A stretch of DNA of 64,000 nt from Lactarius indigo. Its lineage: Eukaryota > Basidiomycota > Agaricomycetes > Russulales > Russulaceae. Made by a program: the position numbers and the translations under genes. The notes under the pieces were generated by a model, which was given only the letters and a program-made list of their open reading frames with translations, was not told the DNA's origin and did not search any database. Every line of letters starts with the position of its first letter. Position 1 is the first letter of the stretch. The stretch is taken from NCBI GenBank assembly GCA_025766275.1, contig JAFKAC010000032.1:558001-622000 (forward strand), in the 5' to 3' direction. Positions 46,186 to 55,824 of the stretch are shown piece by piece.

Positions 46186-47475
46186 CTAGGCGCGATCGTC
46201 CCGATCTGCGTCATCCAGCGCGCGCGAGAAGTCGTAGTCGTGGCGAAAGATGAAATGGGCGGGGCGCTCGTACGGCGTACCACGTCGTTGTGCGCGGAGT
46301 CGAGCGTTGATCTGTGTTGATCGCTCGCGGTCGACTGCGCGTCCGAGCATGGCGAGCCACGCGCAATAAGTGCGAACGTGGGCGTGTGTTGTAGAGACGT
46401 GACAGACTCGTCGTGTTGCGCACTTCGTGTGAGGTTGACGACACTCGAATGTGAGGTGCTGCTCGTCGTCGCAGTAACTGCACGCCGGTAGGCCTCGCCT
46501 GTCGTGACGTGACGCCCGTTGGTCCTCGCCGGCTACCTGGCTAGCGGGGGACTCTTCTCCGTGAAGGGTGGGGTACTGAGTGTGGCGTGTTACCTGTGCG
46601 GTCTGAGCGTAAGTACGAAGGGGTTGGCGCGGAGGAACGGGTAGTGCGATTTCCGACCCGATGATTGGTACGCGGTGATGGTCGAGACGTCGGTCGGTGT
46701 TATTCATACGTATGGTAGCAAACGGTAAAAGGGTGGGGAGAGGATCCGACAGATAAGGCCTCATGCGTGAAGCCGCACGCGCGTTAGCCAGTCGTTGATC
46801 GATTTCGTCAGCCTCGGTACTCCACTCGCTCCATGCTCGCTCGGTTTCCTTCATGCGCGAGACGAGTTGGTCGCGTCTGACAAGAGATGCGCGAAGGCGG
46901 AATACGTCCGCGGTGACTCCTGGATCGGCGAGCAAGTACATAGCCTGGTCGACCTCTCTACGTGCGGGATGGTCTGCGCGGAACAAATCCCGAGTGTCTG
47001 GCGAGTCGGAAGGGAGATCCGGGCCGTTGCGAGGTTTGGCGAATAGTGGGCCGTAGTAAATGGGCTGATTACGCCCTTCGGTGGCGATGATCACTGGTCG
47101 GTCACGCTGATCGATCAGAAACTGAACAAACGGAGCTCGTCCCCTAGTCCCGTTAGCAAGCGGTATCTCCATAAGATAGTCGTTAGTGGGGAGTGTCATG
47201 GTCCAGTGCCGGTCTGGTCGCTCGATCCTATCAAGAAGCGACCGAGGTTGGTCCGTTCCCTGCGGGTTAATAGGCCGTGGGGGCAGTGGGTGCTGTGGCG
47301 ACGTCGGTGTCGGGTTAGTGATACGCAGAGCTAGAGCCGGCTGCGTAGGAGATGGCAGAGTCAGACGAGGTACTTCAGGTGCTGGGGTTAACGGCGATTG
47401 GGGTCCTTCCCAAAGTCCCGCTTCTTCTTCTTCCCGAGTGATTTGTTCGAGAGCCTCCCTGAGTAGTCTCTGTCG
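46186..47475 (-). CDS. Gypsy third reading frame, zinc-knuckle protein in frame with pol
   Basis: A 430-codon open frame that starts directly after the pol TGA and in the same frame, ending at TAG 46186-46188 beside the purine tract. The first in-frame ATG is 47197-47199 (337 residues from there). The first 90 residues are acidic then Pro/Thr-rich. The middle has a charged helix rich in Glu/Arg (ERAWSEWSTEADEIDQRLANAR). Near the C-terminus CSYCDDEQHLTFEC fits the C-x2-C-x4-H-x4-C zinc knuckle of retroviral nucleocapsids, followed by further Cys/His (CATRRVCHVSTTH). No membrane segment or signal peptide is present, so it is not Env-like. Function unknown; it could be a readthrough extension of Pol or a nucleic-acid chaperone. 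Confidence 0.75.
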   Translation of the reverse strand, partial: RQRLLREALEQITREEEEAGLWEGPQSPLTPAPEVPRLTLPSPTQPALALRITNPTPTSPQHPLPPRPINPQGTDQPRSLLDRIERPDRHWTMTLPTNDYLMEIPLANGTRGRAPFVQFLIDQRDRPVIIATEGRNQPIYYGPLFAKPRNGPDLPSDSPDTRDLFRADHPARREVDQAMYLLADPGVTADVFRLRASLVRRDQLVSRMKETERAWSEWSTEADEIDQRLANARAASRMRPYLSDPLPTLLPFATIRMNNTDRRLDHHRVPIIGSEIALPVPPRQPLRTYAQTAQVTRHTQYPTLHGEESPASQVAGEDQRASRHDRRGLPACSYCDDEQHLTFECRQPHTKCATRRVCHVSTTHAHVRTYCAWLAMLGRAVDRERSTQINARLRAQRRGTPYERPAHFIFRHDYDFSRALDDADRDDRA

Positions 47476-50400
47476 TCAGTTAGTACGAGCCTGCGAGTGT
47501 CGTCGGTGCATCCCTTGTGGGGTGATGTAGGTGCTGAGACCCCACATGTCTTCTCGTGATCGTGGAGAATTTTGCCGGGCGTCGTATGTGAGTCCGACAT
47601 TAGCCCAACGTTCGACTTCGCGGTTGACCTGCGCGCGCAGCCACTGCGGGGTGTCGTCGTCGGAGATCCACGGGTACTGTGGCGGATGACGAGGGGGGTC
47701 GTTGTCCATGAGTGAGATGGAGTTAATCGTCGTGCTGTGCGAGGCTTTATACTCGCGGATGAGGTCTGGGGTTCGTAAGTTAGACTCTGGTTCCCAGCTA
47801 TCGTGCGCCGCCGTATATCCTTTCCATCGTACCAGATATTGTGGCGTTCTTCGACGACCGAAGGTACGATAATCGAGAAGTTGCTCGACTTCCCATTCTT
47901 GTTCCCCGTCTATAAGGTCCGGTGGGGGATTGCTTTCTTTGGCACCGTTGATCTCGCTAGTTTTATAGGGCGTGAGCAATCCTGCATGGAAGGTGTTGTG
48001 AATATGCCAATTCGACGGCAGTTGTAGGGCGTAGGCGATATCCGAGATACGCTGTGTGATAAGGAAAGGTCCGTATCGGCGTGGCGCCAATTTTGTTGTT
48101 GGATGGGTTGTTTTTAGATTTGTGGCGTCCAACCAGACTTTATCGCCGATGCGATAGGGCTGATACGACGTATCCTTTACCCATTTCAATTGGGTCGCCC
48201 TCATGGCATCTTTTGCCTGTCGGCGAACTTCATGGAGTTCCGTGAGTCTGTCGGTCGCCTTAGGTGATGGAGTGGCATCCGATGTGGGTTGATGGACGTG
48301 GGGCGTGAACCCGACTAGTAACTCGAACGGTGTTTTCCGAGTCGTTTCGGACGTCCATGAATTAAGGGTGTACTGTGCTATTGGTAACCACTTCGCCCAA
48401 TCGTTCTGTTGGTAATTCGAGAAGACTCGTAGATATTGTTCCAGGCGTTGGTTGGTACGCTCCGATTGGCCGTCTGTGCGCGGGTGATAGGCCGTACTGA
48501 TGTTCTGATCTATTTTTAATGCGGCGCATAAAGCCCTGGTGAACGCCGCAGTGAAGCGTGGATCTCTATCGGATATTACTTTGGTGGGGAGCCCGTAGTG
48601 CGGGACTACGTATCGAAGATATAGCGCCGCTGTCTGCTCTGCGTCTATCGTTTCTCGACACGGGGCGAATATGCTGGCCTTCGAACATCCTTGATCAGTG
48701 ATCGTGAGGATGGTATCGTACTTCCCCGATTTAGGAAGTTTAACGATAAAGTCGAGGGCTACTGTCTGGAATGGCAGCGCTGTTTCTGTGGGGTAGATGG
48801 GTGAGATCGGCGGTTTTGGACGACCTGGCAAGTTTTTATTAGCTTGGCAGACATGGCATCCGGTGACGTAGTCTGCGATGTCCCTTGTCATGTTCGGCCA
48901 CCAATAGTGTTTTTGTATCCCTTGTAAGGTTTTTGTTTGGCCGGGATGACCGGCGGTAATCGAATCGTGGAAGGATTCGATCACCCTCCTCCTCAGGGTG
49001 AGATCGTCCACGATCACAAGGCGACTGCGGTGAAAGGCAAGGGAAGAGGGGGTCGATGACCGTTCCAAGTGGTATCGGTCGATCCAATCCGCGGGAAGAG
49101 CGAGAAGTTGCGCTTGGCGACACCGGTCGTCGAGGGTGACGATGCGAGCGGTGTTAATAAAGTAAGCGGGAGGCAAGACGACGACACCTGTATTATCGTC
49201 GTTGGTTGGTACGAGCGTGGGATGGCGGGAAAGTGAGTCGGCGTGGAGGGTGGGTCCCGGCACGTGTCGAAGGCGAAGATCGTAATCGGCGAGGATGTTG
49301 ACCAGACGCGCGACACGACGATTGATGTGTTGTGGAGATCGGTAGTGTAAGAGATTGGCGTGATCCGTAAAGACGGTAATTGGATGGCGTGCGGCGACTA
49401 AGAGGTGTCGCCAATGCTCGAGTCTGCGAACGAGGGCGAGAAATTCACGATCGTATACGTCGTAATTTCGTTCGGCGGACGAGAATGCCTGAGAGAAATA
49501 TCCGACCGCTTGGTGTTTATTACGTGAATCTGGTTGTGTGAGGATCGCACCGATGGCGTATAAAGATGCGTCGGTTTGGAGAGAGTATGGTAGATCGGCG
49601 TCTGGTTGTTTCAACGCGGGGCGTGAGCAGGCGAAAGTGATAAGTTTGTCGAGGGCAGTGGTATGCTCCGTGGTCCATTCAAACGGGACGTCTTTGCGCA
49701 GGAGTTGTGTAAGTGGCTGAGCGAGGTGTGCGTAACGCGGAATGAATGGTCGTTGATACCCCAGTACGCCGAGGATGCTGCGTACTTGTTTGACAGTGGT
49801 GAGTTGGCGTGGCCAATCGTGGAGACCCGATATTTTGTCCTGTCCCATACGAATCGTCCCGTTCGCGATGGTCATTCCTAGGTAGTCGATCTCCGTGCGC
49901 TCAAATTCGCACTTCGACAGTTTTAGGAAATATCTCTCGTCGAGGAGGACCTGCAAGACTTTGTTAACGATCAGACGATGTCGTTGGATGTCGTGAGTAG
50001 TAGCAATGAGTATATCGTCCATATAGACGAACAGCTCCGCCGGATGCTGGTTGAGTAAGCAGCGGAAGATTCGGTTCATGGCGCGTACGAAGGTAGCTGG
50101 TGAATTTGTAAGTCCAAAATACATGACCATAGGTTCGAACAGTCTGCGGGGTGTTTTGAACGCGGCCTTCCACTGATCGCCGTCTTTGATCCGGATGTTG
50201 TTATATCCCCAACGGATGTCGAACTTAGTAAACAAGGTCTTATCGGCCAATCGGTCCAGGATGTTAGAGATCAGTGGGATTGGGTAGGTGTCTCTGACCG
50301 TGATTTTATTCAGCGGTTTATAATCCTGGACAGGTCGTAGTTTGCCGTCTTTCTTTTTTAGAAAGAAAAATGACGACGCGTAATGCGATTTCGACTCGCG

Positions 50401-52428
50401 AATGTAGCCCTTTTCGAGGTGTTCATGTAGGAACTCGTCCAAATGCTCCATTTCTTTTGCGTTTAACGGGTATATTTTACACTGGAGTGTGGGCGGAGCG
50501 TCAGGGATCAAGGTGATCACGTGGTCGTCTATCCGTTCGGGTGGGAATCGTTTGGCGGCTTCCTCCGAGAAGACGGTGGCGTATCGTTCGTAATGTGGTG
50601 GCAGTTTTTCGGCTCCGCTCGAACCAAATTTTTCTGCCATCTGCTGTGCGATAGTGTTGATGACGTCTCGTTTCTCGAAGGTGAGTTGCCTTTGTGGTCC
50701 AAGCAGCTGATTATTTGCCCAGTCGATATCGGGGTTAGTATCCCTAAACCAGGCGTGCCCTAATATGATGCGTGGGCGACCAAGAGTCGTGACGTAGAGA
50801 TGGGTGTTATACCCGCGCTCTCCCCAAACGAGTCGAACTGGACATGCCGCGGTAATCGTTCCAGTCGTATTAAGGGTACCATCGGCGTTATACGCTTGTC
50901 GAGCAGGTATGCTTATCGTGGTTAGTCCGAGTTTTTGGACTAACACGGGGTCGATGAAGTTTTGCGAAGCTCCGGAATCCAGTAATGCTGGCACGTCGTC
51001 TGCGTGTTCGACTTTGATGGGAATCGTAAGCGTCGTTCCATCGGTGGATGTGAGGGCATTAATTTCAGCGGTATCGCCTCCTTCTAACTCGTCGTCGTCG
51101 TCGATGCCAACTTCGATAAGCATTTGTGAAATCATTTGCTTTCGGTCGACGCCGGACAGTCCTAACAATCCGTTCATCAACGCCTGTTTGTCTAGTGCTG
51201 GTGCGGGGGTGGCCGTTGGTAGTGGCACGGGCAAGGCAGCGACCTCGTTAATTCGACTAGGGCCCATTCTTTTCTTTGGGCAATCACGCGAGAGGTGTCC
51301 CGTCTGTTTACAGCGGAAACAGAGACCTTCCCTCCTACAACGTTCCCACTCTGCTTGTTCCTGTGGGGTCCGTTGTCGCGGGGTGGACGTGCTCACTGTG
51401 TCGACATCCATTGGTACGACGTCGTTTCGAGCGACTGGTCGGGGTATTGACGGTTTTGGTGGTGGTACTGCGCCTTTTCCGAGTGCGGCGACACAATTCG
51501 TGATGGTGCGGAATCGCTGGACTTCTTCGCGTGTAGCGACTTTCCAGTCGTCCATCGTGACGGGCATGACACCGCGTTTTAAACAGGCGACAAGGAGCCC
51601 CTTTTTCAATCCTCGTCGAAATAAGTCAACCGTGCCGATGGCTGTCATGTCCCATCCGGCCGCCTCGGCAAGCTGTTCAAACCGGGCAATGTATTCGTCG
51701 ATGGCCTCCCCGTTCATCGTTAGGGCGGTGAGTTTAGCGTAGGCGGTTTGTTTACTGAGCGTATCTGTCCAGGCGTTTTTGAAATCGGTGACGAATTCAT
51801 TCCATAGTCGTTCGTCGGTTTCGGCGATGGGGTGCGTGACGTGATTGATTTTCTCGTCCAGCTTTTTATCCTGCGACTGATTCCAATTTTCTACATCAGG
51901 TCCCCGGATGAGGGTTAATGCCAGCGCTACTTGTTGGTATGGCGAAACCATTCGTTCGTTCGTACGATTTACTCGACGATATTGGTTGAATTCGTGCAGG
52001 AACTGAGCGCTTTTCGCTCTATCTCCATTAAAATACGTGGGCGCTCCTCCTTGGAGGGGTCCATTGGTCGTAGTCGTCGACGGTGTACTGCCAGATCCGC
52101 TTGCCATTGGAATGGGTGGAGTTGCTGTCGGAAACGGGAGTGGTGTGAACGGTGGTGGTTGTTGTGGTGAGCGACGCTTTCCTTTTCGCTTTAGTGCTGC
52201 GACGGCTAATCGGTGAGTGTCCCAGTCGTAAACTGGGATGGTTTGGATATCAGATCTTAGGCGTAGTCCCCAGTCGTGCGGTCGTTCGACTCGAGCGCTA
52301 TTATATGTCGCCCAGCCCGGGTAATCAAGTAGTACTTTGTACCACGCGCTTTCGTTTTCGAAGTACTCGACGTCGAGGCTCGGATCCGGTGTTCGTTCGA
52401 GTGTGTATCCTCTGTGGTGTTCCCACAC
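47476..52428 (-). CDS. Gypsy Gag-Pol polyprotein with chromodomain
   Basis: One open frame. The first ATG in it is 52105-52107 (1544 residues), but the frame is open without any ATG back to about 52594, so the true start is uncertain; the 52428 boundary used here is a GTG codon. Gag has the retrotransposon-gag helices (WNEFVTDFKNAWTD). Next come zinc knuckle CFRCKQTGHLSRDC, protease LLDSGASQNF, reverse transcriptase (VQDYKPLNKIT, YMDD at 50025, residue 802 from 52428), RNase H (TDASLYAIGAIL), integrase HHCC and core (HPGQTKTL, CHVCQ, ISDRDPRF, HPRTDGQSER) and a chromodomain (YLVRWKGY, DSWEPESNL). The chromodomain marks it as a chromovirus, likely aimed at methylated H3K9 chromatin. It ends at TGA 47476-47478. 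Confidence 0.93.
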   Translation of the reverse strand: MWEHHRGYTLERTPDPSLDVEYFENESAWYKVLLDYPGWATYNSARVERPHDWGLRLRSDIQTIPVYDWDTHRLAVAALKRKGKRRSPQQPPPFTPLPFPTATPPIPMASGSGSTPSTTTTNGPLQGGAPTYFNGDRAKSAQFLHEFNQYRRVNRTNERMVSPYQQVALALTLIRGPDVENWNQSQDKKLDEKINHVTHPIAETDERLWNEFVTDFKNAWTDTLSKQTAYAKLTALTMNGEAIDEYIARFEQLAEAAGWDMTAIGTVDLFRRGLKKGLLVACLKRGVMPVTMDDWKVATREEVQRFRTITNCVAALGKGAVPPPKPSIPRPVARNDVVPMDVDTVSTSTPRQRTPQEQAEWERCRREGLCFRCKQTGHLSRDCPKKRMGPSRINEVAALPVPLPTATPAPALDKQALMNGLLGLSGVDRKQMISQMLIEVGIDDDDELEGGDTAEINALTSTDGTTLTIPIKVEHADDVPALLDSGASQNFIDPVLVQKLGLTTISIPARQAYNADGTLNTTGTITAACPVRLVWGERGYNTHLYVTTLGRPRIILGHAWFRDTNPDIDWANNQLLGPQRQLTFEKRDVINTIAQQMAEKFGSSGAEKLPPHYERYATVFSEEAAKRFPPERIDDHVITLIPDAPPTLQCKIYPLNAKEMEHLDEFLHEHLEKGYIRESKSHYASSFFFLKKKDGKLRPVQDYKPLNKITVRDTYPIPLISNILDRLADKTLFTKFDIRWGYNNIRIKDGDQWKAAFKTPRRLFEPMVMYFGLTNSPATFVRAMNRIFRCLLNQHPAELFVYMDDILIATTHDIQRHRLIVNKVLQVLLDERYFLKLSKCEFERTEIDYLGMTIANGTIRMGQDKISGLHDWPRQLTTVKQVRSILGVLGYQRPFIPRYAHLAQPLTQLLRKDVPFEWTTEHTTALDKLITFACSRPALKQPDADLPYSLQTDASLYAIGAILTQPDSRNKHQAVGYFSQAFSSAERNYDVYDREFLALVRRLEHWRHLLVAARHPITVFTDHANLLHYRSPQHINRRVARLVNILADYDLRLRHVPGPTLHADSLSRHPTLVPTNDDNTGVVVLPPAYFINTARIVTLDDRCRQAQLLALPADWIDRYHLERSSTPSSLAFHRSRLVIVDDLTLRRRVIESFHDSITAGHPGQTKTLQGIQKHYWWPNMTRDIADYVTGCHVCQANKNLPGRPKPPISPIYPTETALPFQTVALDFIVKLPKSGKYDTILTITDQGCSKASIFAPCRETIDAEQTAALYLRYVVPHYGLPTKVISDRDPRFTAAFTRALCAALKIDQNISTAYHPRTDGQSERTNQRLEQYLRVFSNYQQNDWAKWLPIAQYTLNSWTSETTRKTPFELLVGFTPHVHQPTSDATPSPKATDRLTELHEVRRQAKDAMRATQLKWVKDTSYQPYRIGDKVWLDATNLKTTHPTTKLAPRRYGPFLITQRISDIAYALQLPSNWHIHNTFHAGLLTPYKTSEINGAKESNPPPDLIDGEQEWEVEQLLDYRTFGRRRTPQYLVRWKGYTAAHDSWEPESNLRTPDLIREYKASHSTTINSISLMDNDPPRHPPQYPWISDDDTPQWLRAQVNREVERWANVGLTYDARQNSPRSREDMWGLSTYITPQGMHRRHSQARTN

Positions 52429-52608
52429 GAGGCCTTTAACCGCGAGATCTGTGAGGTTGGGTGCTGTTCGTCTGAGTACCAGTCGTTTTTCGGTACTGTC
52501 GTTTATGTCGTTTGCGGGTTCGATGTATGCGAACTGTCCGTCCGGGGCTTCTGCCAGTTTCGTTCGTACGGCACTTGTGCGCTGTGCCGCCTAGCGAGGG
52601 AGTAGGAG

Positions 52609-52618
52609 GTCTACTCTT
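52609..52618 (-). promoter_or_regulatory. Gypsy primer-binding site, self-priming type
   Basis: On the - strand AAGAGTAGAC lies one base inside the 5' LTR. The LTR itself contains the exact complement GTCTACTCTT at 52761-52752, about 33 nt after a TATAAA (52794-52789), where transcription should start. This is the arrangement used by Tf1/sushi elements, whose mRNA 5' end folds back as primer. Confidence 0.65.
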
Positions 52619-52619
52619 A

Positions 52620-52963
52620 TGTCACGGTTCCAGCGGACCGTTCCGTGACGGAGTCGAGTGCACGGACTTGCGTGTCACACAAGTGGAGTATGCTAACTTG
52701 GAATGCTCAACGGCACGCAAGCGAGAGGACAATGAACTGGATTCACAGACGAAGAGTAGACAAGGGATGTACTACTCTATGGCTACTCTTTATACTCGTA
52801 CAGAACTAGGGGTTTTCGGGACTGTTTTCTGGTGTGTTACGGACTTCAGATGAGCTGGCAAACATACAGTAGACGTGGCAAAAACAGCTGGCAAGAAGTT
52901 ACTTCGCTGGCAATCGATTTGACGTGGCACGATCCGTGACCGTGATGTCACGTGGGCGTGACA
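52620..52963 (-). repeat. Gypsy 5' LTR
   Basis: 344 bp with TATAAA at 52794-52789 on the - strand. It begins TGTCACGCCCACGTGACA, which contains a short palindrome. Confidence 0.92.
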
Positions 52964-52968
52964 TGCTT

Positions 52969-54272
52969 GGCTAACGCATGCACTTTTCCAAGCGGATCAC
53001 CAGAGTCAAATTTATCATCCTCTGAGTCTGTGTCGTCATCGGGATTGTCGTGTTTATTGGTGGCGGAAATAAAACTCGGCGCGACATTTTGCACAAAATA
53101 CTTTGCCGCAAGGTGTAGAGAGTGTTCCATACACCTAAGTTTTACATTAGAAGAGGGAATGTCATTAACGCATGGCACTCACAGCATGTCATGTTCCACA
53201 GCGGCCCATCCAACTTCTGTGTCGGTGAGCTTGTCCTGGAGCACGCGGATAGTTGTACGGTTCACAGCTGCCCCATCACTAGTGAACCAACCAATCTGCG
53301 GGTGAACGGTAACTCAGTGAAAGTAGAAAAAAAAGGAAGATAGCAGAATAGCGCACCTTGCCATGAAGCTCATACCGACCTAATGTGGAGCTCAAAATCT
53401 CCCCTATATTCTTACCTGTGTGTCGTCCCTCGATCTCCTGGAATATAAGTTGCTCAGATTTCAACTCCCATGCGTTTGGGTTATTGGCAGGTGCGTCGAC
53501 ATAGTGAGCAGTAAGAGATATATATGGGTCACCAGGCTGCGAAGTCCACGTGTCGAAAGTAAATGAGACCTTGGAGGGAAGGTTCTTCATGTTCTCGCGA
53601 ACCCTTCCCTCTGCGAGGTGTGCACGCCGAAGTATCTCAGTACGGAGTGTGTGGCGGTGTGGAATGTCTTTCTCAGAAAGTGTTGGTCGACAGTACATAA
53701 GGAGGCGGCGAAAACTGCCCTGTTCTATCAAACGGAAGGCCTGAAGGTTTGATAAATGGTCAAAACGATTCACATAAAATGATACAGTCCCACGTACCTC
53801 ATCTTCGCAAACGATAAGCTCAATGATGTAATCGAGCAGTCCCACATTGGTGAATGGGGGAGACTTTGGCATGCGGGTAAGAACAGCCACCAGACTGGTT
53901 TGCGTTTGGCTGCGTGAAGGCACATTGATCAGTACAGAGAAAACACAACGATAAGTAAACCCTTACCCATCCTGACCAGAATTGTTTGGGGAACGGAAAA
54001 GGGCACGGGGATGAGGCTCAATACCAAGCGTCTTGCAGCGTTTGCGGTACAGATCGGCATGATGCCTGAAAAAGTTCAGAATATCGCAAATTAATCAAAG
54101 TCATGTCTTACCTAGCAATATGCGTGCGCAGTGTACTTGTGCTTCCTGTTAAAAAACACGCCCTTCGTTTGACCAAGCCGCTCTCCCTTCATGCATCCAG
54201 TTAGTGAACTAATAAAGCTAGATAAAAATGAAAGCACGTACAGACAAACTTTGCACCAATGGCCATCCTGAG
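52969..54272 (-). CDS. Inner hAT transposase, central part (split gene)
   Basis: From 54272 downward: start of a BED-type zinc finger (HWCKVC), a short intron, then STLRTHIARH completing the finger and DLYRKRCKTLG. After another intron come FRLIEQGSFRRLLMYCRP, VSFTFDTWTSQPGDPY and DAPANNPN (53923-53350 region). Next is the catalytic-fold block GWFTSDGAAVN with the first Asp and the RCMEHSLHLAAKYF segment (about 53300-53090). GT-AG introns separate them. The Gypsy cuts the gene at 52964-52968 and Copia-3 cuts it at 54273. Confidence 0.82.
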
Positions 54273-54816
54273 TGTTGAGACGCGACTGTTAAAGTCACAT
54301 GTCTCGTGGGATCTGATTGAGTCAGCCCACATACTATATACGGTATCTGTCCCTTATGGACTTATGGACACTCCGGACTCATACGGACCGCTTTTGTTTA
54401 TCTTTATTGTTAGATCCATATATGGTTCTTATTGTTCTTTCTATTGTTAAGATACCGGTATTGTCTGCTATAGGCAGCTATTGTTCTCCGCCATCCAATG
54501 GCGTTTCTCCCTCTGGCGCACAGACCACCTGTATTGTGTTTGGGTCACCAGTGCGCACAGACCATTATTAGCTAAGCGTCCTGTATATAAGGACTGCTGT
54601 TTTCGCCTCTACACTTCAGAGTTCCTTCTACCTCTGAAGTGTAAGTCCTTTCCTTTACCTTACTCCTTTCACCTTTTACTTACAAAGACGTTCTATAGAA
54701 CTTGTCTGTCTCTAGGTGTGTAGTAATGGTATTAGAGTTCCTTCTACCTCTGAAGTAACTTGTCTGTCTCTAGCTGTCCAAGCTTATCTCTTGCTTGTTA
54801 GTTCTGCGCTTCAACA
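54273..54816 (+). repeat. Copia-3 5' LTR
   Basis: 544 bp, TGTTGAGACGCG to GCGCTTCAACA. TATATAA at 54584-54590 is followed after about 23 nt by a 9-bp perfect inverted repeat, ACTTCAGAG (54613-54621) and CTCTGAAGT (54632-54640). The segment GTTCCTTCTACCTCTGAAGT recurs at about 54736-54755. Confidence 0.92.
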
Positions 54817-55824
54817 GGTTATGGGCCCTGACGCCTAATAACTAACTTGCTTTCTATCAGATCTACTTGTGTCACTTTGCTCTCTCAGCCGACCACATAT
54901 CTTTTGTTGTCACCCACATCTCCAGTGAGCATCCTCTATCCTCTTTCGACACACCCTTCTTTCTTGTCCACCATGACCTTGGTCATGTGCCATTTTGGCT
55001 AGCCTCCTAAGGAGGTTCTCATGAGAGGTTTTACATAACCTCAAATTCCTCTGTGCGCACTACCATATCTTCTATACCCGGTTTTCATCCGGAAGTGCTT
55101 TCATAGGCCAATAGGGGAAGACCCTTGCGGCTATAGGCCTCTCTAATGGTTGGGTGATACTCGGTTAATACCTGGGTCACTTTAAGGGGTGTGAAGGCCT
55201 GGTTAATAGTCAAACCCAGAAGTCCTTCCCTCTGATACAACTAGGAGACGCTACTTAGTACTATACATAGTAGCTATGACTAGACCTCTGCTAGGAGAAG
55301 TATTCGCTCCCTTTGTGCAGGATTCGCTGCATAGCATGTATCACTAGTCTAGTTACTTAGTACCAAGACCCTTAATGGTCTGTTCTAGAGACTCCACAGA
55401 CGGAAGATTCAGTTGTTATGGGAGTTGATCCCTATCACTGTCTCTTGAACTCGCTGTTGGCTCCTCTCTAGGGTACTACCCTTTACTATAGATCCTTAGT
55501 AGCCCCAGCATCAAGGCTGTAAGGCTGAGGGATACAGAGACTTAGTAGTCCTTCGCCGGACCAAAAGCTCCTATTCCGTCGAAGCCAACAAAGCTGTTGC
55601 ATGACTATTACCCATAGTAACATTTGGGCTTTGTGGATCTTAGTATAAGGCAGCCATCAGTACAATGATTCCACTATTTAATTATATCCAAGTCGCACAT
55701 ACTTGAGGCATGACACCATATGTGTTATGGAGTATAGCGCTCCTATGGCTGGACATTTATCTTCTCTACCAAGATCTGAGCTGGTTCTGACTGCTCCTCG
55801 GAACCAGATACACAAACATCTCAA
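54817..55824 (+). other. Copia-3 leader with primer site
   Basis: The primer-binding site GGTTATGGGCCCTGA starts at 54817. The remaining 1 kb has no supported gene. The heptamer CTTAGTA occurs at least five times between 55250 and 55640, some within short palindromes, which may matter for RNA packaging. Confidence 0.6.

Larger units (their letters stand above)
45831..52963 (-). mobile_element. Gypsy chromovirus LTR retrotransposon
   Basis: 7133 bp on the - strand, flanked by TGCTT (45826-45830 and 52964-52968). LTRs of 344 bp start TGTCAC and end GTGACA and differ at two positions by eye. It encodes Gag-Pol with a chromodomain and a further zinc-knuckle frame before the 3' LTR. It inserted inside the inner hAT transposase gene. 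Confidence 0.95.

Noticed and set aside
46186..47199. Envelope protein for the Gypsy third ORF
   Set aside because: No signal peptide, membrane helix or glycoprotein-like cysteine pattern; it has a zinc knuckle instead.
48839..49414. Open frames of 70-100 codons opposite or within Gypsy pol
   Set aside because: Shadow frames of the integrase and RNase H coding region.
54317..54723. Open frames repeated at 60624-61030
   Set aside because: They fall inside the two identical Copia-3 LTRs.
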